A stretch of DNA of 64,000 nt from Rallus limicola (taxonomy: Eukaryota; Chordata; Aves; Gruiformes; Rallidae), in contig JAKCOZ010000041.1 in assembly GCA_022605955.1 (NCBI GenBank), forward strand, positions 466,001-530,000. Direction: 5' to 3'. Position numbers and translations under genes: made by a program. The notes under the pieces were generated by a model. That model saw only the letters and a program-made list of their open reading frames with translations. It was not told where the DNA came from and ran no database searches. Shown here piece after piece: positions 1 through 7,544 of this stretch; positions within the stretch are counted from its first letter, which is position 1; every line of letters begins with the position of its first letter.

Positions 1-2278
1 TTCCTGGCATTCCCATTTCCTGCACCCCGAGTTTCCCATGCCCCCTGGTTCTCGTGCCACTGGTTTCCTGTGCCCCTTATTTTCCAGGCCCCTGGTTTCA
101 CAGCATACCAGTGTCTACCAACCCCCCCCAGTTTACTGGCACACTGGTTTCCTGGCAACACAGTTCCAGTACCCCTAGTTTTTCATGCCCCCGGGTTCCC
201 TCACCACTGGTTTCCCATGTCCCTAATTTCACAGCATCCTGGTTTCTCATTCCCTCTGTCCCCCAGGACCCAGGTTTCACACTCCCCTGGTTTCCCAGGT
301 CACTGAATTTACACGACCCCTGTTTCCCAGCACCCTGGTTTCCATGAGCACTTGGTTTCTTGGGCCCTGATTTCCTGGGCCGCTGTTTTCCCGGTGCACT
401 GATTTTCTATCACGCCAGTTTCCCACGCCCCCAGTCGCCCAGCACCCTGGTTCCCCACACTCCTGGTTGCACGCGCCCCCAGTTTCCCCTGTCACTGGTT
501 TCCTGCATGCCCAGGTTGACAGAGCCATGGTTCTGTCTCCTCACCCCTGTTTCCTGCACCCCCAGTTTCCTAGCACTCTGGTTTCCTGGAAATCTGTTTT
601 CCTGTGCACTTAGTTTCCCATGCCCCTGTTTCCAGTGCCACTGTTTTCCTAACTCCACTAGTTTCCCAGCACCCTGGCTTCTCATGCCCCTGTTTCCCAG
701 GACCCACGTTTCCCACGCCCCTGGTTTCCTGGGTTACTGAATTTACAGGATCCAGTTTTCCTAGCATCCTGGTTTCCACAACCCCTGTTTTTTTGGCCCT
801 GGTTTCCTTGGTCGCTGGTTTTCCAGTGCAGTGATTTTCCAGGATGCCAATTTCCTGGGCCACCAGTTGCCCAGCACCCTGGTTTCCCGGCACCCTGGTT
901 TCTTGCACGCTCAGTTGCCAGAAACCCGTTTTCCTAGCACACTGGTGTCTCCAAGCCACGGCTTCAGTGATTTTCCAGAATGCCAGTTTCACGAGCCAAC
1001 AGTTTCCCAGCACAGCAGTTTCCTGGCACCCCATTTCCTGCACCCCCAGTTGCTTAGCACACTGTGTTCCTGACAGCCCTGATTCCTGCACCCCCAGTTT
1101 CCTGGCAACACAGTTTACAACATCTCAGTTTCCCACACCCCTGGGTTACCACAACACCGGTTTCCCGGCACACCTTGTTTCCCAGCACCCTGTTTTCACA
1201 TGCCCCTGGTTTCATCGGTCACTGAATTTAAAGGACCCCATTTTCCCAGCACCCCTGTTTCCACAAGTCCCTGGTTTTCTGGCCCTGTTTTCCCCTGGGG
1301 ATGGTTTACCGAGACACTGATTTTCCAGGACTCCCTTTTCCCACGCCCCCAGTGTTCCGGCACCCCGGTTCCCTGTGCTCCTGGTTTCCCACGCCCCCAG
1401 TTCCGTAGCACACCAGGGTCTTGCCACCCCAGTTCCTGGGCTCCCAGTTTCCCACGACACTGATTTTCCAGGACACTTTTTGCCTGCACACCCAGTTTGC
1501 TGGCACTTCTAGTTTCTGTGCTCCTGGCATCTTGCACTCCCCAGTTCCCATGCCACTGGTTCCCCAAGCCCCCAGTTTCCCACACCCACATTTGCCTAGC
1601 ACACCGGGGTACCACCACCCCTTTTCATGCACCCCTATTTTCCCAGCACACCACTTTCCTAGCACCCTGGTTTCTCATGTCCCCAGATTCCTAGGACTCA
1701 GGTTTCCCACACCCCTTGTTTCCCAGGTCACTGAATACACACGACCCCGGTTTCCCAGCACCCCAGTTTCCACAAGCGCCTGGTTTCTTGAGGCCTGGTT
1801 TCTAGGGCCGCTGTTTTCCCAGGACACTGATTTTTCAGCTTCCCATACCCCCAGTTGCCCAGCACCCTGGTTTCCCACACTCCTGGTTGAATGCACCCCC
1901 TGTTTCCCATGTCACTGTTTTCACGCTTGCCCAGTTTGCTGGAACCATGGTTTCCTGGAAAAACAGTGTCTCCCCAGCCCCGTTTCCTGCACTCCCAATT
2001 TCCTTGCACCCTGGTTTCTCATGCCCGCAGTTTCCCAGGACACAGGCTTCCCACACCCCTGGTTTCCCAGGTCACTGAATTTACAGGACCCTGATTTCCT
2101 GGCACCCTGGTTTCCATGAGCTCCTGGTTTCTTGGGCCCTGCTTTCCCAGGGGGCTGGTTTGACCAGGCACTGATTTTATAAGTTGCTGGTTTCCCAAGC
2201 TCCAGTTGCCCACCACACCGGTTTACTGGCACTCCTGTTTTCTGCTCACCTATTTTGCGGGCACCCCAGTTTCCCGAC
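1..2278 (+). repeat. Pyrimidine-rich minisatellite array, about 21-bp period
   Basis: Imperfect tandem repeats with a C/T-rich plus strand, built from variants of GTTTCCCAGCACCCTG at about 21-bp spacing. A non-typical spacer, GTCACTGAATTTACAGGACC or a close variant, recurs near 299, 735, 1216, 1730 and 2070, giving an irregular higher-order period of 340-510 bp. Because 21 is a multiple of three, long frames rich in Pro, Phe, Val and Ser stay open on both strands; I read these as non-coding. About 2.2 kb is collinear with roughly 18790-20975 at a constant offset near 18,697. The array stops abruptly at the 5' LTR of ERV-A. Confidence 0.9.
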
Positions 2279-2835
2279 TGTTACTAACGTTTGCTGATTC
2301 CTTGTAATTATTTGATAAATGTATAACAGAAACTAAATGGAAGCTTAAGAAACCTTCATGCTTGCTTAAACAAATAGAATGCTTATATGTTATCCGCAAA
2401 AATCCTTACGTCTAGTGTATATCCTGTTATGAACGAGTTTCAAAAGAACAGAACTGCGATAAAACAAGAACAAGCTGCTTTTGTGACAGGACGGAGCCCA
2501 CGATTATGAAAGAGAGGTACAAGACCCTAATCTCAAGAACACATCAATGGGCCAGAGTTAACCACCGTGAAGAAGATTGAGAAACTGGTTAATAATTGGA
2601 GAAGAAAAATGAAGAAAAACATCATATATGGACTATAGCAATTGTTAGTCGAAAGATGAGGCAATAACCTCAAGATGATTGTATTGTTTATTACTGAGTA
2701 TAAATATCTGTAATCCCCTCTCCCTTAGCGCGGCGTAGTGTGACTTCGGTCCCTGCCCGCCCGGCGCCGCTGTTTTCTTTCTCTGATTAAACTGCTGCTA
2801 TTACATTCAAGAGTGAGTGTAAATTTGTCGATAAC
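2279..2835 (+). repeat. ERV-A 5' LTR
   Basis: The LTR starts TGTTACTAACG and ends GATAACA. It contains TATAAATA near 2699 and an ATTAAA polyadenylation signal at 2786-2791, so R and U5 are short. It matches 6906-7464 along its whole length with about nine differences. Confidence 0.93.
2699..2706 (+). promoter_or_regulatory. TATA box of ERV-A 5' LTR
   Basis: TATAAATA lies about 87 bp upstream of the ATTAAA signal inside the LTR, the expected position for a retroviral U3/R promoter. The same motif occurs at 7325-7332 in the 3' LTR. Confidence 0.7.
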
Positions 2836-2840
2836 AATTT

Positions 2841-2858
2841 TGGTGCCGTGACTCGGAT
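2841..2858 (+). other. Primer binding site, tRNA-His type
   Basis: TGGTGCCGTGACTCGGAT is complementary to the 3' 18 nt of a vertebrate tRNA-His and sits 5 bp after the end of the 5' LTR. The same 18 bases occur in ERV-B at 30082-30099. Confidence 0.9.
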
Positions 2859-2976
2859 CTGGTAACTGGCCCCAGACCTCTGATCAGGAGGCGCCCCCCT
2901 CTAATTTTGAGGGGCCTGAGAAGGGTCCTCTGTGTGGTCAGTCCCAGATTTTCCGAACGGCAGAGAAAGAAAACTA

Positions 2977-3434
2977 GGTTCCCGTGCACAAAGGGAATTT
3001 GATTCCAGTGCACGAAGATCTCGAGATAAAATTTGGTTCCCGTGCACAAGGGGAATTCGATTCCAGTGCACGAAGTTCTCGAGAAGAATTTTTTGGTTTC
3101 CGTGCACAAGGGGAATTTGATTCCAGTGCATGAAGTTCTCGAAAAAAATGTGGTTCCCGTGCACAAAGGGAATTTGATTCCAGTGCACGAAGTTCTCGAG
3201 AAAATTTCTTTTGGTTCCCGTGCACAAGGGGAATTTGATTCCGGTGCATGAAGTTCTCGAGAAAAATTTGGTTCCCGTGCACAAGGGGAATTTGATTCCA
3301 GTGCACGAAGATCTCGAGAAAATTTCTTTTGGTTCCCGTGCACAAGGGGAATTTGATTCCGGTGCATGAAGTTCTCGAGAAAAATTTGGTTCCCGTGCAC
3401 AAGGGGAATTTGATTCCAGTGCACGAAGATCTCG
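2977..3434 (+). repeat. 57-61-bp tandem repeat in ERV-A leader, eight copies
   Basis: Copies start with GGTTCCCGTGCACAA (or a one-base variant) at 2977, 3035, 3095, 3152, 3213, 3270, 3331 and 3388. The last copies alternate 57 and 61 bp, so a 118-bp dimer has itself been duplicated. Each unit carries one or two GTGCAC or GTGCAT sites, an imperfect dyad TTCCC...GGGGAA and usually the palindrome CTCGAG. The block lies between the primer binding site and the gag start, where packaging or translation-control structures would sit. A 269-codon antisense frame over it is a by-product of the repeat. Confidence 0.92.
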
Positions 3435-3514
3435 AACGAAGAAAGCCCGACTGGAGACAGCGAGCTTTGTGGACCTCCAGTACGTATCTCTCGATTCCGG
3501 CTTTCCAAAGGTAC

Positions 3515-3522
3515 TGGTAAGT
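3515..3522 (+). promoter_or_regulatory. Candidate major splice donor of ERV-A
   Basis: CTG|GTAAGTC matches a strong 5' splice consensus, with GT at 3517-3518. It lies 26 bp before the myristoylation-type gag start at 3543, where a donor for spliced env mRNA would be expected. Confidence 0.55.
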
Positions 3523-3542
3523 CATTGCGATTCCGTTCGAGT

Positions 3543-4193
3543 ATGGGGCAAGAAGGAAGCAAACAGAGAAAAATTCCTAGCCCAGATATTCCATCAGAAA
3601 GTCCTTTGGGACTCATGATCCGACACTGGGGAGAATCTGCGCCCCGGCGGGGAAAATCTAAAGAGAAAATGATCTATTATTGTGTTTATATATGGGGAGA
3701 AAAAGAAATTGGGAAGAACATTTTTTGGCCAAAATTTGGGTCCTTCGAGGACTGGGTATGTCAAGCCCTAAATTTTTATGTAAATAATAAAACCCCATAT
3801 AGTCAAAAAGAAAGTCAATATGCATTCTTATGGATTCTAGCGTCCAAAAGCGAAAAGATAGAAGCATGGAATTTTCTAAATAAATTACATCAGAAAACAC
3901 ATTGGGCCACTCAATCTTTAGTAAATTATTTTGAAACCAAGTTTACTACTATTGGAGTATATACACTAGCTAAACGAATAATTATGAGATGTAACATATC
4001 AGAAGACAAAATATCAGTAATTGGAGCAAAAGGTGAGCCCTTTCAAGTCCCTGTCGTTAAAAATGTTCAGATTATTAGCCCCAATCGACAGGTAAAAGGG
4101 GATCTCCTACTTGTGCCAGAAGCAGAGTACAACTTACTAGGAAAAGATCTTATGACGAGTTTACGAATCGGGTTATTTATTAATAGCCAGTAA
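3543..4193 (+). pseudogene. gag-pro: Gag matrix N terminus fused to protease C terminus (ERV-A remnant)
   Basis: The frame is open for 216 codons from ATG 3543. I chose this start because it gives MGQEGS, a myristoylation signal, and follows the splice donor; the frame extends six codons further upstream. Residues 1 to about 155 resemble a gamma-like matrix domain, rich in Lys, Trp and Tyr. After about residue 158 the sequence becomes the end of a retroviral protease (VIGAKGEP ... LLVPEAEYNLLGKDL), the usual LLG-D-L block before RT. The capsid, nucleocapsid and the catalytic DTGA half of the protease are missing, so one large deletion joined the two parts in frame. The matching ERV-B region near 31040-31190 supports this reading. 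No working product is expected. Confidence 0.8.
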
Positions 4194-4237
4194 AGAAGAA
4201 GAAGTGGTGCAAAACGAGAGTATAAGGCTCTTAAATT

Positions 4238-4687
4238 TTTTTGGGTAAACAGGGACTAAAAGTTTCAAGATCAAAGCTTCAATTTACAGAGGAACAAGTT
4301 AAATACCTGGGGCATTGGATAACAGGAGGGCAAAAGAAGTTAGATCCGAAGCGAATAAAAGGCATTTTGTCTCTTCCTGTCCCCAAGAACAAAAGACAAG
4401 TGCGACAAATGTTAGGTTTAATAGGATATTGCCGACAATGGATTGAACATTATAGCACACAAACGAAATTTCTATATGAAAAATTAAAGAGGGAAGGACA
4501 TTTCGAATGGAATGAAAAAAATAACCAAAGTTGGGAACAGTTGCTACAAAGCCTAGTAGAAGCCCCGGTATTAAGTTTACCGGATGTTAGGAAACCATTT
4601 CAATTATTTACAGCTATTATCGAAAATACAGCTTATGGAATCCTAACGCAAGAAGTTGCTGGATATCGAAAACCTATAATATTCTAA
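4238..4687 (+). pseudogene. pol: Reverse transcriptase thumb/connection remnant (ERV-A pol)
   Basis: About 148 codons are open. The motifs QVKYLGHWI, a KR-rich PVPKNKRQVRQMLGLIGYCR stretch (quoted only in part) and YGILTQE are typical of the thumb, connection and start of RNase H in gammaretroviral Pol. The fingers, palm and the YxDD site are absent, and the frame stops at 4687 where sequence jumps to integrase. There is no natural start codon. It is the second surviving pol piece of an internally deleted provirus. Confidence 0.85.
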
Positions 4688-4707
4688 ACAAAAGAAGAGA
4701 ACAACTC

Positions 4708-4989
4708 AGAAAGAAAGGGATAATAACCCAAAGACCACCACTAGATCTGGCAATACACCAGGTACGACCTGGAGATCAAGCATTGATAAAATCATGAAAA
4801 GAAGTTAACTTAACCCCTCAATGGGAGGGACCTTATCTTGTTTTACTCACAACAGATTCTGCAGTACGAACAAAAGAAAAGGGGTGGACACACGCTACTA
4901 GGATAAAGAAGATAACCTCACCGAATAAGTGGACATCTACACGTCACCCAGACTCCCTGAAACTTACCCTGAGACGGCAAAACGAATGA
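4708..4989 (+). pseudogene. pol: Integrase C-terminal domain remnant (ERV-A pol)
   Basis: In frame from AGA 4708, the segment VRPGDQALIKS, then PQWEGPYLVLL and EKGWTHATRIKKI, matches the GPY/F-type C-terminal domain of gammaretroviral integrase. An in-frame TGA at 4795-4797 replaces what is probably a conserved Trp codon (TGG). The frame ends with TGA 4987-4989, directly followed by the ATG of the next reading frame. The zinc-binding and DDE core domains are deleted. Confidence 0.78.
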
Positions 4990-5511
4990 ATGAATATTGA
5001 AGATCGACTTAGACATTGGTTTGGACTACCAGCTCATGAATCTATAAGGAAAGTATCATATGTCTCTTGGGTACAGGGGAGGATACCATATATAGGGGAG
5101 ACAGGGGGCCTATATAGAGCCCAAGAAGAGGGTCGGACTTTGGCTTTATGCTGTGATATAGAAACTGAAATTCCTCTTGAGCCTACCTCACCAAGGCAAA
5201 TACCCTGCTTGAAGCACCCTTTATCAAGTCACGAGGCCTGGGTTCAAAGCATTTGCTATAATTGTAAGCAAATTTGGAATTGTATTTCCCGGTTTAGACA
5301 AGCTTATTGTATACGCTGTAGACAACACCGAGATCGTAGGTCAGGGCAAGAGAATGTACTTACGCTCTTTTGCGGATGGGAACTATTAATTCCATATTGG
5401 TGGGAATTTTATGAGACTGATCGAAACAAAGTAATTAATAAATGCAAAAAACGGTTTAAGTGGAAACTGAACCAACGAAAAACTCTAGATCAAGGACCCT
5501 CCTATGCCTAA
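4990..5511 (+). CDS. Cysteine-rich reading frame between pol and env (ERV-A), function unknown
   Basis: I do not recognise this 173-codon frame. Its ATG abuts the integrase stop (TGAATG), and it ends 114 bp before the env ATG. It is free of stops although gag and pol around it are broken. Residues 1-50 are neutral, with WFGLP and VSYVSWVQG. A CC pair lies near residue 54. The stretch near 90-117 has seven or so spaced cysteines, including CYNC and CIRC, as in a zinc-binding protein. The C terminus is basic (NKCKKRFKWKLNQRK). ERV-B has a decayed counterpart in the same place (35148-35390) with CFRC and a TEWKLKQ-like tail. It could be an accessory gene of this virus lineage, made from a spliced mRNA or by reinitiation; a relic of a divergent env 5' region is the main alternative. 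Confidence 0.6.
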   Translation: MNIEDRLRHWFGLPAHESIRKVSYVSWVQGRIPYIGETGGLYRAQEEGRTLALCCDIETEIPLEPTSPRQIPCLKHPLSSHEAWVQSICYNCKQIWNCISRFRQAYCIRCRQHRDRRSGQENVLTLFCGWELLIPYWWEFYETDRNKVINKCKKRFKWKLNQRKTLDQGPSYA

Positions 5512-5625
5512 AGGAGTAGAGAAGCAAAACCGCCCCTGAAGACACTGAGCTGTTGACCAGAAGACAATTTAACCGGTTGTCCTTTGCCCAGGACAGACCG
5601 TGGGAAAAGGCAAAGCCAGTAAAAC

Positions 5626-6060
5626 ATGTGGGGCAGACGGTTTTACCTCCTCCTTAATATTCTTTTGATCCCCCATGGGGATGGACATCAGCCATTCGAA
5701 TGGGTCTTGAAAGGATCTGGAAATGGTTCAGAAAACAGAATCGTTCAGACAGTCATTACTTCAGGAATACCATACTTTTTAACTACTACATGTTCTCTAG
5801 TCAATCAAATCAATAGCCGAGACAGAATACCAGTTACAAACACAGGGTCAGGAACCCCAATTGTTAAAGGAAAATGTGATGAAAAAATACCCTTTTATGG
5901 ATGCCCTAGCTCTAATCCAGGAAAAGGGTATTGTAATCAACCAGAAGAATACTTTTGTGGGTACTGGGGTTGTGAAACTATAGCATCAGCCTGGATTCCC
6001 ACCGAGCAGGATCAGTTTCTATCCGTAAAATGGTATTCAAATGGTCACTTAGGAGAGTAG
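5626..6060 (+). pseudogene. env: Env surface subunit, N-terminal part (ERV-A)
   Basis: The ATG at 5626 opens a signal peptide-like stretch with a hydrophobic core (FYLLLNILLI) followed by a glycoprotein segment of about 120 residues. YFCGYWGCETIA near the end is a hallmark of gammaretroviral surface subunits. A TAG at 6058-6060 ends the frame, and the next env sequence is in another frame. Compared with the family, some 200 residues of the surface subunit appear missing between here and the transmembrane part. It cannot encode a working Env. Confidence 0.85.
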
Positions 6061-6109
6061 AGTTACAGATGCAAGTCAATATTTCTGACATAAAACCATC
6101 CTGTCCTCT

Positions 6110-6883
6110 TTGCCTGCTAACAGATGGAAATGGATAATCCCCAATAACGGATCTTGGTGGATATGTTCAAAGTCGGGCCTCCAACCTTGTTTGTCATTGC
6201 CAGTTGTATACGCCAACCTTGAATTTTGTGTCCACGTTACAATAGTGCCACGAATAATGATACACTCCTCAGCTGAGGTAATGGGAGCTCAAGAAAATGA
6301 CTTCTCCAGATACAAAAGAGAGCCTATAACAGCTCTTACTGTAGCTACCCTCGTGGGTCTCAGTATAGTAGGAGTAGGGATGGGAACTACCTCCATAATA
6401 CTGCAACAAAAAGGACTGTCAGCATTACAGGCTGCTGTCGATGAAGATTTGGCACAATTGGAAAAATCAATCTCGTATCTGGAGAAATCATTGACTTCCC
6501 TATCAGAAGTAGTTCTGCAAAATCGAAGAGGTTTAGATCTGGTGTTCTTAAGAGAAGGAGGACTATGTGTCGCTCTGGGAGAAGAATGTTGCTTCTACGC
6601 AGATCATACAGGAATAGTCCGTGACTCCTTAGCTAAAGTAAGGGATAGGTTAGAACAAAGAAAAAGGGAACGAGAGGCTCAAGCTCCCTGGTACGAAAAC
6701 TGGTTTAATTGGTCACCCTGGCTGACGACTTTATTATCCACGATCACGGGGCCTATAATTATTTTTATCCTGGTGATAACTTTAGGACCTTGTATTCTTA
6801 ATAAGTTAGTGGTAGCGATAAAACGACGAATAGATCGAATCGAAATCCTTACTATCCGAACCATAGAATCAGCAAACGGGTAA
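6110..6883 (+). pseudogene. env: Env surface C terminus and transmembrane subunit (ERV-A)
   Basis: The frame is open for 257 codons but shifted relative to the surface part. In order it holds a WWICSKSGLQPCLS block (end of the surface subunit), a cleavage-like YKRE site, a Gly/Ala-rich fusion-peptide region, a heptad segment, the LQNRRGLDL immunosuppressive-type motif, the CX6CC motif (CVALGEECC), a membrane span near LSTITGPIIIFILV and a short basic tail. All landmarks of a gamma-type transmembrane subunit are present, so this half is structurally complete while the surface half is not. It has no natural start codon. Confidence 0.88.
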
Positions 6884-6886
6884 TTC

Positions 6887-6904
6887 AAAAGAAAAGGGGT
6901 GGAA
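6887..6904 (+). other. Polypurine tract of ERV-A
   Basis: AAAAGAAAAGGGGTGGAA lies directly before the 3' LTR at 6906, the expected plus-strand primer site. Confidence 0.85.
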
Positions 6905-6905
6905 T

Positions 6906-7464
6906 TGTTATTAACGTTTGCTGATTCCTTGTAATTATTTGATAAATGTATAACAGAAACTAAATGGAAGCTTAAGAAACCTTCATGCTTGCTTAAACAA
7001 ATAGAATGCTTATATGTTATCCACAAAAATCCTTACGTCTAGTGTATATCCTGTTATGAACGAGTTTCAAAAGAACAGAACTGCGATAAAACAAGAACAA
7101 GCTGCTTTTGTGACAGGACGGAGCCCACGATTATGAAAGAGAGGTACAAGACCCTAATCTCAAGAACACATCAATGGGCCAGAGTTAACCACTGTGAAGA
7201 AGATTGAGAAACTGGTTAATAATTGGAGAAGAGAAATGAAGAAAACGTCATATATGGACTATAGCAATTGTTAGTCGAAAGATGAGGCAATAACCTCAAG
7301 ATGATTGTATTGCTTATTACTGAGTATAAATATCTGTAATCCCCTCTCCCTTAGTGCGGCAGTAGTGTGACTTCGGTCCCTGCCCGCCCGGCGCCGCTGT
7401 TTTCTTTCTCTGATTAAACTGCTGCTATTACATTCAAGAGTGAGTGCAAATTTTGTCGATAACA
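6906..7464 (+). repeat. ERV-A 3' LTR
   Basis: Homologous to 2279-2835 throughout, with TATAAATA at 7325-7332 and ATTAAA at 7413-7418. It ends AACA at 7464 and is followed at once by a fragment of receptor flank rather than by the minisatellite found on the other side. Confidence 0.93.
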
Positions 7465-7524
7465 CTGACCTTCTTCACACGCTGCTTGGCAGTAGCAGGC
7501 AGCTGAGAAGAGAGATTTCATGGG
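7465..7524 (-). repeat. Inverted fragment of the receptor 3'-flank module
   Basis: These 60 bp are the reverse complement of 13711-13775 and its copies near 26705 and 51760 (CACACGCTGCTTGG and GCAGGCAGCTGAG are shared). In those places the module lies 3' of a receptor gene. Here it is squeezed between the ERV-A 3' LTR and the purine-rich array. Confidence 0.8.
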
Positions 7525-7544
7525 CCAACCAATTGGGTGCTGGA

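Larger units (their letters stand above)
2279..7464 (+). mobile_element. ERV-A: internally deleted gamma-like provirus with two LTRs
   Basis: Two near-identical LTRs of 557 and 559 bp begin TGTTA and end AACA. They bracket a tRNA-His-type primer binding site, a repeat-filled leader, a Gag N terminus fused to the protease C terminus, an RT thumb remnant, an integrase C terminus, an extra cysteine-rich reading frame, env and a polypurine tract. At 5.2 kb it is much shorter than an intact provirus; most of gag, the RT palm, RNase H and most of integrase are gone. By eye the LTRs differ at about nine sites, so the insertion is fairly young. The flanks (CCCGAC before, CTGACC after) do not form a target duplication, and the 3' flank is unrelated to the 5' flank, so recombination after or at integration is likely. 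Confidence 0.93.

Noticed and set aside
54..2232. Many open frames of 60-230 codons rich in Pro, Phe, Trp or in Gly, Asn, Glu over all minisatellite arrays
   Set aside because: The repeat period of about 21 bp is a multiple of three and the unit lacks stops in several frames, so both strands stay open by structure. No domain, start context or splice signal supports them.
2977..3434. CRISPR-like array
   Set aside because: Units are contiguous with no unique spacers, and the host is a vertebrate.
2807..3616. 269-codon minus-strand frame over the ERV-A leader
   Set aside because: It is made of the 57-61-bp leader repeat read in reverse (repeated HWNQIPLVHGN); a by-product of the tandem array.
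3658..3900. 80-codon minus-strand frame under ERV-A gag
   Set aside because: Shadow of the matrix coding frame without its own signals.
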